DNA of 64,000 nucleotides from Heligmosomoides polygyrus polygyrus (Eukaryota; Nematoda; Chromadorea; Rhabditida; Heligmosomidae). The DNA is taken from contig OX377204.1 in the NCBI GenBank assembly GCA_947396885.1, positions 4,898,001 through 4,962,000 on the forward strand. The letters run 5' to 3'. Positions 11,095-22,025 of this stretch are shown piece after piece. The number at the start of each line of letters is the position of its first letter. The first letter of the stretch is position 1. Position numbers and translations under genes: made by a program. A model generated the notes under the pieces. It searched no databases. It was not told where the DNA came from and worked only from the letters and a program-made list of their open reading frames with translations.

Positions 11095-11288
11095 ACACAA
11101 TGAGTTACGGCGGCCAGCCGACGGAGAAATTAGTTCGTTCCCACAAAAGTCTGGTCGCTGAACCCAAATTCACTGACCATATAGGGATGAAAACGGCATA
11201 GTTACTCTGGGCGGAAATCCGAACCAGAAACATGGAATCGCCTGCATGCGATGGGCAGCGCATTTTCGGACTGCGCTACTGGGTGCCT
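11095..11288 (-). mobile_element. SINE family A, partial
   Basis: Contains CGGCGGCCAGCCGA, ACAAAAGTCTGGTCG and GGACTGCGCTAC, the head half of the SINE. The tail is missing. Confidence 0.65.
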
Positions 11289-11360
11289 ACTACAAGATTT
11301 ACCGGTACAGAATTAAAAGTGTGTGTCACTCGGGAAAAAGCACACCTTCTCTCAATTCCC

Positions 11361-11760
11361 AGCCTTGTTGGACGACGTCTTCAACGCGCCTACTGAATCA
11401 TCAGGCTCGTTGGACGATGTCTTCGATACGTCTTATGAATCCAAAGGCTCGTTGGACGACGCCTTCGGCGTGTCTCCTAAGTTTTCAGGCTTGTTGAACG
11501 ACGTCTTCGGTACGTCTTATGAATCCCCATGCTTGTTGGACGACGTCTTCGGCGCGTCTTCTGAATCCCCAGGCTCGTTGGACGACGCCTTCGGCGTGTC
11601 TCCTAAGTTCTCAGGCTTGTTGAACGACGTCTTCGGTACGTCTTATGAATCCCCATGCTTGTTGGACGACGTCTTCGGCGCGTCTTCTGAATCCCCAGGC
11701 TCGTTGCACGACGTCTTCGGCACGTCGTCTGAATCCCCAGGCTTGTTGGATGACGTCTGG
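11361..11760 (+). repeat. 42-bp minisatellite that keeps an open frame
   Basis: About 9.5 units of 42 bp around TTGGACGACGTCTTCGG, with a higher-order three-unit period (126 bp) repeated twice. Because 42 is a multiple of three the plus frame stays open for 152 codons, giving 14-residue repeats such as LDDVFGASSESPGS and LNDVFGTSYESPCL. No signal, splice or promoter evidence supports a protein, so I treat it as satellite DNA. One isolated unit occurs at 15549-15580. Confidence 0.85.
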
Positions 11761-12187
11761 ATATTTTTCGTTATTTTATGATTAATTCCCATCCCCGACT
11801 TTTAATTTTTCCCGTTTTAAAGTACCTTATTAAACTGGTAGATTTGATCCGCGGTGTTTTTTCCTCATTCATCCAGACCTGGTTGTTCCCTCAATACACT
11901 ACTCTGCCTAGGAAGTCAAGGAAGTGCTATGTATAGTTGTTGTTTTAAGATACTTTGTTGAGCGAATGAACGAACGAATTTATTCGCTCATCAATTTTTT
12001 CGAACGATCGAAAATCGAAGGAGCCCCTTTTTCGTTTATTCCTGTGCTCAAAGATTTTAAGTTTCTTCAATACTCGTCTAATATTCGATTATGGCTCCCT
12101 TTCGATGTTCGATTTCGTGCAATATTCGAAAATCAAGAAATATAGAATATTCGGCTAATTATTCGAATAATTACTCGAATATAGTCG
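11761..12187. other. No recognisable feature
   Basis: AT-rich, with several ATTCGAATA-like palindromes at 12060-12180. No gene seen. Confidence 0.4.
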
Positions 12188-12487
12188 TTCGGAGGTGCGT
12201 GTAGCGCAGCCAGAGGAGGTGCCGACTGTCTCCTGCACCAACGATACCTGGTTAGTCCTGATTTCCCGCCCAGGCCAATCAAGCCTTCCATCTCTCCGGG
12301 GGCGGTGAGTTGGAACGAGACCTGTCTGGGAAGGATAAATAACTGACTTGTTCGTCGGATGGCCACGATAATTCGAGAGTGTACTGTCAAATGCGCATTC
12401 AAATCACCTTCACGGTATCCCGTAGAAGTAGAATGCGAGGCGCATCCCAAAAAGAGCGAGTAACGCCGTCCTTTATCTTTTATCCTT
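12188..12487 (+). mobile_element. SINE family A, full length
   Basis: Plus-strand copy from GCGTGTAGCGCAG to the tail TCCTTTATCTTTTATCCTTA. Head, body (GATGGCCAC) and GTAGAAGTAGAATGCG blocks are all present. No clear target duplication. Confidence 0.85.
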
Positions 12488-12559
12488 ATGAAGGAACAAG
12501 GTTTTTCCAAGGACCAGTATTCTTCTGATAAAGATAAAGAGTAGGTGAAGGCTAGTGAA

Positions 12560-12815
12560 TCGTTTTGCGGGATGCGCCACGTATTCTAGTTCTGCGGAAT
12601 GTCGTTCAGGCCATATGAACGCATATTTATCCTACAACGAGTTGAGGCGGTCAGCCGATGGAAAAGTTGGTGTTTTATCCGTTCGTAACAAATCTGGTAA
12701 AAATTCACCTACCCCGGAAGGCTGGAAGGTTTGGTTGGCCTAGGCGGGAAATCCGAACCAAGAACCTGGCATCGGGTGTACTGACACCTCCTCCGACTGC
12801 GCTACACCCCGAGCC
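12560..12815 (-). mobile_element. SINE family A, moderately diverged
   Basis: GATGCGCCACGTATTCTAG through CTCCGACTGCGCTACACC, lacking the simple-repeat tail. It lies tail to tail with the previous copy. Confidence 0.8.
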
Positions 12816-13035
12816 TCCCCCAAATAAAGATTTCGGTGAATGGAATGGAATGCGCTTGAAGTTTGGCAGGCATAATCACAACGCAGTCAGTGGAGCCACC
12901 GGCTGTAGTGGGCGCCTAAAACCGACTCAAAATTGCGATCTTCTCTTTCGAGGACAGTTCAGTTCCACCCTCAATCTCACTGGGTTCAACGATTCCTGGC
13001 CATAACGGGCCGTTGCACCAATTTGCAAAAATGTC

Positions 13036-13107
13036 TGGAGGTATGGGGAATCGAACCCCAGACTTCTCGCATGCAAAGCGAGCGCTCTACCCCTGAGCTA
13101 TACCCCC
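13036..13107 (-). tRNA. tRNA-Ala (anticodon UGC)
   Basis: The minus strand folds as a complete cloverleaf: acceptor GGGGGTA with TACCTCC, D arm GCTC-AGGGGTA-GAGC, anticodon arm CTCGC-TTTGCAT-GCGAG with anticodon TGC, five-base variable loop, T arm TGGGG-TTCGATT-CCCCA and discriminator A. Both Pol III boxes are intact (TAGCTCAGGGG and GGTTCGATTCC). A TTTTT terminator follows within 10 nt (13027-13031). Unlike the tRNA-like repeats in this window, all stems pair, so it should be functional. Confidence 0.95.
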
Positions 13108-14540
13108 ACACCCACTCTGCTCTCATACGCGCCATATTAGCTGGAGAATCACGCGTCTGGCTGTTTGCTTAGCGCGCCGTGTGGAGTACATTGCATACCG
13201 GTTTCTTCGGGCGATGAGTAGCGGTCGCTCTTCACCGCTTCAGGGGCCTGTCGGGGGTCTAGAGCAGAATTAGGAAGTCTGAGATGGAAAATTGCGCTGA
13301 CGTCAACGTCGTTACTAGTCGTCAGACCCTGCTCTCTATGAGTGCAGTGTGAAATAGAGTAACAGTCAATTTCCTCCAGAATTTTCGCTGGCTCTCACTG
13401 AATCGCCTCTCTCAGGCGATTTCTTCGAGATAGGAAAATTCGATTTGGAAGACCTATACGGAGCCTTCTTATTCTAGCCTCGTTTTAAGGAGCTGTATGA
13501 CAGGACTCTTAGGAGGCTCTAGCCCTTCTTTTTTCTTTTGTTTTCAGCGAACAAGTATCATACCCCAGAAGGTAAAGGTCTAAAGGTGGAGGTCAATGAT
13601 AATCAATATCTCACTAGGGTGAGCCACGCATTGAATCTTCTTGTGATGTCGTAGAGCCATTGCATAAGCCTTTAGCCTATCCAGTGAGATGCGACAGCTA
13701 TGGTACATATCTGAGAATTCAGACCATTGTAGAGTCAGAAATCCTAGCTTATTCGGCAATCTTAAATTATATTATTAAACTAATACCCTATTTACTACAA
13801 TACCGGACGTATCTTTTGGTCTTTGGGCGGAAAAAGCGCAATAAATCATCTTTTCCGCCATTGGTTGAACTGGGTTGGTTGAACTATTCAAACTGGTGCT
13901 TTAAAAATCCGATATTTGGAATGACCATCGAATGATCTATCTGAAGAAGAGAAAAATCCCATAAAATGGTAGAAATGTTGACTCGATTACCTATACATAT
14001 TCTAGTCGGCGCAGCGACCTCCTCCCTTCCGGGAGATAGTTACGCAGAAGTTCATATCCTGAATATAGCTCATCGAATCAATGTCTTAAACATTTATAGA
14101 GTTTTGGGAGTTTTTCACCTTACCGGATCGATCTCAAACATCTGATTTATTTTTAAAGTCGTGCAGTTTATAACCGCTATCTAATAGCGATACAAGCGGC
14201 GTTTTTTGTACCTCTTCCGCCCAAAGACCAAAAGATAGACCAGTATTGAACAGAAAACAAACTCCAGATGAGATAACAACAAAAAGAGAAAAAACGGCTT
14301 TATTGGAGACTATTGCGGAAGGAATGGTGCATAGGCACATATGAAATAGCATAGGAGAAAAAAACAGAGACAAACAGGCAAGAAGGAAATGGGAAAGAAT
14401 TAATAATGAGCTGTTCCACGCATAGATTTGAGAGTCTGTAATAGACCCGTGGTATGTAAGAACTTCTATTTCAAATGGAAATTCAAAGTCTTAGGCAGAG
14501 TTAGTCTTTTTTTAGTTTTTTGGAAACCTTAGGCAGAGTT
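13108..14540. other. No gene; one distant inverted repeat
   Basis: The only structure I see is an inverted repeat: CTTTTGGTCTTTGGGCGGAA near 13815-13834 and its complement near 14214-14234, about 400 bp apart. It may be the remains of a TIR element. Confidence 0.4.
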
Positions 14541-14929
14541 TGACAGTGAACCCCGACTCCAAGGTTGGAGTTCGGCTCAATCCAACCAAGCGTTCCATTC
14601 CCATCGGTTGGGCATCTAAAGTCAGTTACTGCTTGGCTCGAATACAGGACGAACAATTGAAGATCATTCTCTGCATCATGCATTCTACTTCCGAGGGATA
14701 TCAAAAAGGCAATTTGAATGCGTATGTGGTCTAGAACAAAAAATATTTGCATAAAAGCAATGGCGAAACTGATCCATTTGAAAATAAGTTCGGATAATTT
14801 ATTTATAATACATATGGTTTGAGTAAGCAGTACATAGCAGCAGGTGTTTCACCTTGTTTCACTTCGTGTTAAGCGAAACACTTTTTAAAGATATCAAATC
14901 CAAGAGAGCCCTTGAAAAATAAAGGAAAA

Positions 14930-15205
14930 GGACGGCGTCACTCAACCCATATTGGGATGCGCCACGCATTCTATTTGCATGGGATGTTGCGGAGGTGATT
15001 TGAATGTGTTTTTGGTCCTGCAATGACTTGAACACCAGCCGATGAACAAGTCAGCGCTTTATCTTTCTCAGACAAGTCTGGTACCAAGTCGCCGACCCCA
15101 GGGGGATGGATTGGTTCTTCTGGCAGGATAACCGAAGCAAGAACCTGGTATCGAGTGTGCATGCGACAGCCGACACTTCTTCCGACTGCGCTACGCGCGC
15201 CTCCT
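14930..15205 (-). mobile_element. SINE family A, full length
   Basis: From the tail block GGACGGCGTCACTCAA to the head TCCGACTGCGCTACGCGC, with the central CCAGCCGATGAACAAG and GACAAGTCTGGTACC blocks. Confidence 0.8.
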
Positions 15206-15359
15206 TGTAAGAAACACCATAGTAAACAGAATAAGGTAAAATCCTATAAGGGGTTAAGAACCCTCGTAATACACGGTGACACTCGACTGCCCATGATCAT
15301 ATACCATTTTCACGTCGAATTCGACACTTTTCAAATCAAATTTTTCAATCTTATCTATC

Positions 15360-15552
15360 GGTGGCCAATGACAAGTGGTGGCCAACCGATGGACAAACCA
15401 ATGTTAAATCGTTCCCAGGCAAGTTTGATATTCGATCATTGACCCCGGAAGGATGGAAGGCTTGGCGGAGTTGAGCGGGAATTCTGAACCGGGTACTTGG
15501 TATCGGGTACAGGCGACAGTCGGCGACTCCTTGCACTACACACGCCCTACGT
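15360..15552 (-). mobile_element. SINE family A, tail-less
   Basis: Head half only, from GGTGGCCAATGACAAG to TTGCACTACACACGCCC. It is followed directly by one unit of the 42-bp minisatellite. Confidence 0.7.
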
Positions 15553-15600
15553 CTTCGGCACGTCTTCTGAATCACTACGCGTTATTCTGAATCACTACGC
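15549..15600. repeat. Isolated minisatellite unit
   Basis: ACGTCTTCGGCACGTCTTCT is a unit of the array at 11361-11760, followed by a short duplication of CTGAATCACTACGCG. Confidence 0.7.
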
Positions 15601-15627
15601 GAATATTAAGAAGTAGGAAAGGGGAAA

Positions 15628-15778
15628 GCGCTGACTTGTTCATCGGCTGGCCACCGCAAGTCATTGTATGGCCAAATGCGCATTCAAATCGCCTACACGA
15701 TATCCCGTAGAAGTAGAATGCGTGGCGCATCCCAAAAGGGATTGAGTAACGCCGTCCTTTATCGTTTATCCTTATTAA
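15628..15778 (+). mobile_element. SINE family A, head-less
   Basis: CGCTGACTTGTTCATCGGC through the tail CCTTTATCGTTTATCCTTAT: a 5'-truncated plus-strand copy, as expected of a target-primed insertion. Confidence 0.8.
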
Positions 15779-16190
15779 GAAGTAGAGTAGCAGCGCTTTT
15801 ACCCATCCAAGCAGATCTGCTGCTACAAATCTAATTTACAGATGTAACGCCTTGAATGACCACCAGTTGGAATCGAACCTGTCTCGTTTCAAAGCACTGC
15901 AATTACGCCTTTTGACACTGCGCTTCAGGTGGCTCACTCTATCGGAAGCTTTATCGCGATCATACGACGATTCATGAGATATGGCAAAAGAGCATTAGCT
16001 TTAGCCTCGAGCATTATCAGATAGTGGCTCAAGGCAAACAAAAAACTCATCATAAAAGACAGTCATCTGGGGAATCCACATTGTGCTGATCTCTTTTTCC
16101 TTAGCATTTATTTCCTATGTTAGATTCTCATATAATGTATTTAAGGTGCTCTCATCATACGATACATGTATGTAATCTATTTATATTGTG

Positions 16191-16212
16191 GGTTTAATTA
16201 CCCAAGTTTGAG
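16191..16212 (+). ncRNA. Exact SL1 spliced-leader sequence (SL RNA pseudogene?)
   Basis: All 22 bases of nematode SL1 are present (GGTTTAATTACCC...AAGTTTGAG), followed by GTAATC, so a splice donor remains after the leader as in SL RNA genes (normally GAG|GTAAAC). I do not see the SL RNA body or Sm site (AATTTTGG) downstream. A pseudogene or fragment is more likely than a working SL RNA gene. Confidence 0.7.
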
Positions 16213-16640
16213 GTAATCGCCATCAACGACTCGTGTATGCGTACTGAACCACCGAAACTAGCTTTGCATTGCAGGGGCGCATTCTGTAGCACATAAGCAA
16301 CCAATAGACTCTCAAAATCCGCCGGAAACTTCGAGAGGCTGGAAGATCATGGTTAGAACAGTGTCGATGCAGCGTGCTTTCGCAGAGCTTCATCCAGCCC
16401 GTTTCCAGAGCGTTCCATTTTATAGGACTGACTGGATGCATGCAATAGCTTTTAGAGGAGATTAGACTGGCAGTCTCTAGGGGCGCAGGTTCGGAATGGT
16501 AATGAGACATTGGCGGTCCAACAGAGGAAAAAACGCCTGGAAATGTTTTTCAGGGCCCTTGCATTTTCCGCTTTTTCTGCGTTTCGCTGTTCAATTCCTT
16601 AAGGCGAGATAAAAGACCTCAGTCCATTACTAACGAACAG
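16213..16640. other. No recognisable feature
   Basis: Sequence between the SL1 match and the palindromic element. I see nothing assignable. Confidence 0.4.
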
Positions 16641-17956
16641 CTATAGAATTGTACCGTTTTCATGTCGAATTGGACACTTTTCCAATCAAGTTACACACTT
16701 TTTACGTCAAATGGCACACTTCTTAGCTGACCTAATAATTTTGAAATCAAAGTGCACGTCTTAAAAACTGAAATGTTCTTTTCCAAGGCTCTCCAAGATA
16801 GTTAGAATAAATTTTTGCTGAAAGAAAATTGGGTATAACTTCTTTTGATTATCTTAGCTCAGGTTCTTGATGGAGTAAAGTGGTTTGATAAAATTTTTTT
16901 CCGAGAATAATGAATTAAATTTTGATTTAAATTAAATCAGCGATCATTTAGTGCATTAAAAATCAGATCGCCAATCGATGCATCGCGCAATGCACTCAAA
17001 AAGTTTGCCGCAACTTTTATTTGATTAAAAAATATTGTAAATGCTGCTTAGATGGATCATAAAACTGAAGATATATATGTATATATGTACGTTCTTTACA
17101 ATTACTTTTTGTGTCGTCTGGTGGTGATCAACTCCAGTATTTTTCTATCAATCGAATAAAAATCGCGACGTCTTGTATGGCGCAATCTCTTTCTTTAGCA
17201 CTAAAAAACTGCCTCCCTCCTGCCCTTTAAAACTAGCTATATACCACTAATTTTCGATGCCGTGTAAATTCCGCCCAGTGATCCGCGCGCGTGTGACCAT
17301 GACGCGCGCAATTCAAACTCGGCGTTCGATTAGAGCACGCTAACCCCAAGACGCCCCACTCACTCATACGTTGCATTGCCTTGTACGCCCACGATGGCAG
17401 TCCCAGCAAGCGGGTCGTGGGGCAGTGGATAGTGGCGTTGCTTCACGTGAGGGAAGTCGGGGCTTCGGCTCTGCCGCGTTGAGTGACTCTTGCATTTCAA
17501 CCGAGTGGTTGAGATTTGAGGGGTTTTGACGTCTGCATAATTGGCCGGCCTGGTTCCCTGCTGCGGACTCTCCCTGAGCGACGCGTCATGGTCACACGAG
17601 CGCGGATTGATGGTCGGAATTTAGATGAGCTCCTATTTTTCATATTTCTTTTCAAGGACTGAGAAAAAACGTTTTCATAAAATAAAAAATAAAAAGAATT
17701 TTTTAAATAAAATTTCAAACAAGTGTTCACATATTGGGCAAGTTCATTAAAACTTCAAAGAAATCATACAAGAATATTTTCCTTGAACAATAAGTTATTC
17801 TAACCTTTTTGAAGAGTTTCTAGTTTAGTATAGAAAAAGCTCATTTTAATTTGAAAGAGTTCGCTTTGATTTCAAAATCTTCGGCTTTAGGCTTAGAAGG
17901 GTGTCCAATTCGACGCAAAAAGTGTCTAGTTCGAATTGAGAATGGTATGTATAGGC
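16641..17956. mobile_element. Palindromic TIR element, 1.3-kb family
   Basis: Left end CTATAGAATTGTACCG then TTTTCATGTCGAATTGGACA. The right end is its inverted, diverged counterpart finishing GAATGGTATGTATAGG. The arms are several hundred bp. AAATCGCGACG-type and AATGCTGCTT-type blocks are shared with 47334-48690. A smaller TIR element (17265-17623) is nested inside, and a gene-less AT-rich loop fills the centre. Confidence 0.75.
17265..17623. mobile_element. TIR element with tRNA-Val-like core
   Basis: Termini TAAATTCCGCCCAGTGATCC and the complement ending GGTCGGAATTTA. Inside, GCGGGTCGTGGGGCAGTGG and GCTTCACGTGAGG followed by GGGGCTTCGGCTCTG resemble a tRNA with a CAC (Val) anticodon loop. 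The core is shared with 44454-44933, whose termini differ. Confidence 0.7.
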
Positions 17957-18098
17957 GGCAAAAGCCGAAGGGTGGATTCTTTGACGCTACAGTAGACGTA
18001 TTTTCTTTGAGACGAACATTATTGAGAAGAAATGTCAAAACACTGTCCAGCTTGTCGTCTGGCCATCTAATGAAATTGACTCCATGTGAGGTCCAACG

Positions 18099-18779
<681 letters not shown>

Positions 18780-19001
18780 TTCTAAGCAACTTGCAAAATA
18801 AAGTCGTTCTAATGAAGATTATTGAGGCAAACGACAAATTAGCCTTTTATAAATTCATGAGATCGAAACTTCAAGAGAGGAAAAGAATTGGAGTTTTAGT
18901 CGCAGAGGTGAAAGCATTATCAAAAACAACTTAGATAAAGATCAGCTATGTATTAGCGGACACTTTCTTAAAATCTTTCACTGATAATGGTCTCGACAAC
19001 A
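18780..19001 (+). pseudogene. CR1-like LINE fragment, linker region
   Basis: KIIEANDKLAFYKFMRSKLQ and LCISGHFLKSFTDNG match the segment between endonuclease and RT of CR1-type ORF2. The element is cut here by the mariner at 19004 and resumes at 20440. Confidence 0.7.
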
Positions 19002-19003
19002 TA

Positions 19004-20439
19004 TTAGGTTGGAAAAAGTCTCTTAATACTTCGAATTTTTTCCCGCGCTCCTTGTAAACGCACTAGCTAATATTGATAGCTGATTTCGTAATCCTATCAA
19101 CTTGTCTACCATTCGCCCGCGGACACAGGCCTTCTTGTCCTTCGTTATTGTTGTAGTGTAATGCTGTATTAGTGTATTGCTGCTGTAGTATATTGCTGTT
19201 GTAGTGTATTGCGTATTTCGTAATGTTAAACGGCATTGAGTAAACCCGCGCAATGTACGATAAGGTTGACTACCCATGCTTTTTGTGTCGTACAGTTTCG
19301 TTCTCCAATAAACCGTTCGCGCTCTCCGACGTCTACAGCGACCTCCACAACAGTTATCTATCCAATCTTCCGGACTCAACAGATCTACCTCAGGGCCATT
19401 TTCGGCACGGCATTCTTCATGAGTTCATTAAAGGATCTGCAGCACGTCAGGCAGCCGACCAAATTAATCATTTATATGGCTTGGGATATACTACTCATCG
19501 CGCCTGTTATGAGTGGTTCGGAAAGTTTTTACAGGGAGATTATTCACTCGAGGATAAAGCAAGGACGGGAACGCCAACTGAGGTGGACGACACTGAACTA
19601 GTCCATCTTCTTCGTAACGATGGCAGGCAGACGACACGTCAACTGGCAGAGAAGCTTGAAGTGTCTCATAGGATAGTGGGAATCCATCTGAAGGATCTGG
19701 GCTTTGCATGGAAATTTGGAGCTTGGATTCCACATGCCCTGTCAGAGACTCAGAAAGGTCGATGGCTCTCCATCGCTGCTTCTGTTCTGTCCAGATACGA
19801 GAGAAAATCGTTTCTGCCGGTGACTGGAGATGATTCCTGGGTTCTGTATGCCAAGTACCGAAGAAAAATGTAATGGTACAAAAATGAGAGAACCCTAAGC
19901 CTTATCTCAAGCCAATGTTCACGAAAGGAAGCTTCTCTTGGGTGTTTGGTGGTGATGTCAGAGGAGTGATTTGCTGGGAAACTCCCAGAAGTGGAGAGAC
20001 CCTTACTGCTGCCACATACAGTGGTCAACTCCGCAAAGTCGCCGCAGTTTTCCAAGAGAAGAGGCTTGAGAAGTCAAAGGTGACGATCCTGCATGACAAT
20101 GCAAAACCACATGTTGTAAGACTCACAAGAGAAGCAACAGAGGAGCTGGGCTGGGAGGTAATTCCACATCCACCTCGCCCCTACCGACTACCATCTCTTC
20201 CGTACTCTCAAGCAAGAAGTTGAAGAGAAATATTTTGAAACGGATGAAGACCTCAAAAATTGGATTCAGCGATGATTCGACTCCAGAACTGCAGTTTTTT
20301 CAAGCGAGAGGAATTGGAAAATTACCCAGTCTTTGGAAGAGTGTAGTGGAACAAAGTGGAGACTATCTCAATTGACTTGACTTTGTAGTTGTGAAGTAAT
20401 AAATCTTTGAAAAAAATGAAACACCTTTATCCAACTTAA
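19004..20439 (+). mobile_element. Mariner element, decayed, nested in a LINE
   Basis: Terminal repeats TTAGGTTGGAAAAAGTC and the complement of CTTTATCCAACTTAA. TA precedes it (19002-19003), while the right-hand TA seems mutated. A transposase runs inside on the plus strand: HTH part EFIKGSAARQAADQINHLYG, then GTPTEVDDTELV, TGDDSW (Asp 1), ILHDNAKPHV (Asp 2) and TDYHLFRTLKQEVEEKYF. An in-frame stop after KYRRKM and a deletion removing the SPDLA block with the third Asp make it inactive. Confidence 0.9.
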
Positions 20440-20825
20440 TTTTATCCCCAACCCAATCAATGCATTCCTTACTATGGAAAATTCTGTTTGGTTTCATGCA
20501 GGTGAACTGTATGAAGACCTTTCAAGTTGGCCTACGTCTTACTCTCAAACACCCGATGAAAAACCGTTTTCCTTTGTAAAACAAGCAAGTGCAAGTATTG
20601 CAAAGCCTCTTAAATTCATTTAAAATTTAAGCTTTATGACAGCTGAAGTTCCACATAGGTGGAAGAGCGCTATAGTTACACCAATACCGAAAAAGTCCTC
20701 ATTTACGACATCACAAAATTATCGACCGGTTAGTATCGCATCTATGTTCGTCCGTATTTTCGAAAAAATTCTTAGAAAGAGAAGTGTTGCTCATTTCGAT
20801 CACCACAACATAATCTCTCCTAACC
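20440..20825 (+). pseudogene. CR1-like LINE fragment, N-terminal RT
   Basis: TAEVPHRWKSAIVTPIPKKS and QNYRPVSIASMFVRIFEKIL are RT motifs 0-1 (compare WKESIITAIPKSPKS and FRPISITPTPIKIMEKIL of the intact CR1). It continues the LINE interrupted by the mariner and breaks again at about 20826. Confidence 0.85.
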
Positions 20826-21789
20826 GGGGGGCAGACATAACTCCGACGCCGCGCGAAACCCCCCTGACGCCGCGCACGGTGCGCGACGAAATTGGATGAG
20901 CTGTCGCGGTCCGACTGCCTCCTACAAAGGCGGATAGTGAAAAGTGTGTGTTGTCGATCGCGCAGAAGAAGGGAAGAGACATGAGGTGAGGATGAGACAA
21001 GTCTGATTCCTGTTAGGGAAGTGGGAGTGGTTGTTAAGAAAGTGTCGGCTGAATGAGACTCGATCTAGTTCGAATGAGTGAAGGGAAGCGGTCAAGGATC
21101 TGGTGAGGGAGATTCGAAACAAGAACTGTGACGGGATTAGCAACTAGAAGCTTCGGGAGCAAGTGTTTGTAAGTTTCTGAGGGGGGGGGAGGGATTAGCA
21201 AAATCTTGAAAACTCCACTCACATTCTGTGAATTGATAATTGATTACATTACACTTTACAAGAAAAAAAAACTAGGGCGTATGATAGCCGTATGTTTGGA
21301 AATTATATAAAACTCGAAATACAACAATAATGTAGAAAAAGTCGGAAGAATGGGGAAAAGTGCTATCGAGGTAAGATTTAACTCAGTGGGTGGAGAGTAG
21401 TCTTATAATGGAGAAAACAGGATGAAATATCGACCAAAGAGAGCCTCTGATGATAAAGACTCTTTTCCACGGGCTATCTATAGTGTTACATCCCTTCCAC
21501 GGTTCGTTTCTAGTTGAAAAGCTGGAACAACCCTAAAATTTCGTGCTCCGCTGCTAACCATGCGTTACCGAGCGCATGTACGCGTTTCAGCTCCGCGACG
21601 TCGCGTTGGAGTTACGTCCTGGAGCCCTCCTAACCAGCATGATTTACAGAGGAAAACATCCACTGAAACGGCAATGCTACAGGCCTTGAATGATTGGACC
21701 AATAGCTTACGTAGATAACATAGGATGGCTTGATGTGGTTTAGCTGAATTTTAGATCGCAGGAAGTTTACTGTACGCGTTGAGTTCAGT
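20826..21789. other. Unassigned insertion in the LINE
   Basis: About 960 bp interrupts the LINE between RT motif 1 and motif B. It starts GC-rich (GACGCCGCGC twice near 20850-20875) and holds no coding motif I recognise. Terminal repeats are not evident. Confidence 0.4.
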
Positions 21790-22025
21790 TAATCAGCACA
21801 TCAACCGGCTCTCAATGGCGTTCCACAAGGTTGCGCTCTATCCCCTATTCTATTCAATATCTATACTCACGAACCACCATCACTAATAACGAGCTTAGGA
21901 GTGAAATGCCTAGCTTTTGCGGATGACTTCAAAATTTACCATAGCTCACCACTCCATGATCAAAACCTTCTGCCGCTAACGCGGAGGAGAGCACAGAACT
22001 GGGCGGTGTGGCTGATCTAGCTTAC
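21790..22025 (+). pseudogene. CR1-like LINE fragment, RT palm
   Basis: NGVPQGCALSPILFNIYTHE (motif B) and CLAFADDFKIYHSS (motif C) are both intact, followed by RRRAQNWA. Third piece of the same interrupted LINE. Confidence 0.85.

Noticed and set aside
11323..11781. Secreted or repeat protein gene
   Set aside because: No signal peptide, promoter or splice evidence; the frame is explained by a 42-bp tandem repeat.
14840..14890. Hammerhead-like hairpin with GCGAAACA
   Set aside because: A simple hairpin (TGTTTCACTT with AAGCGAAACA) without a CUGANGA element.
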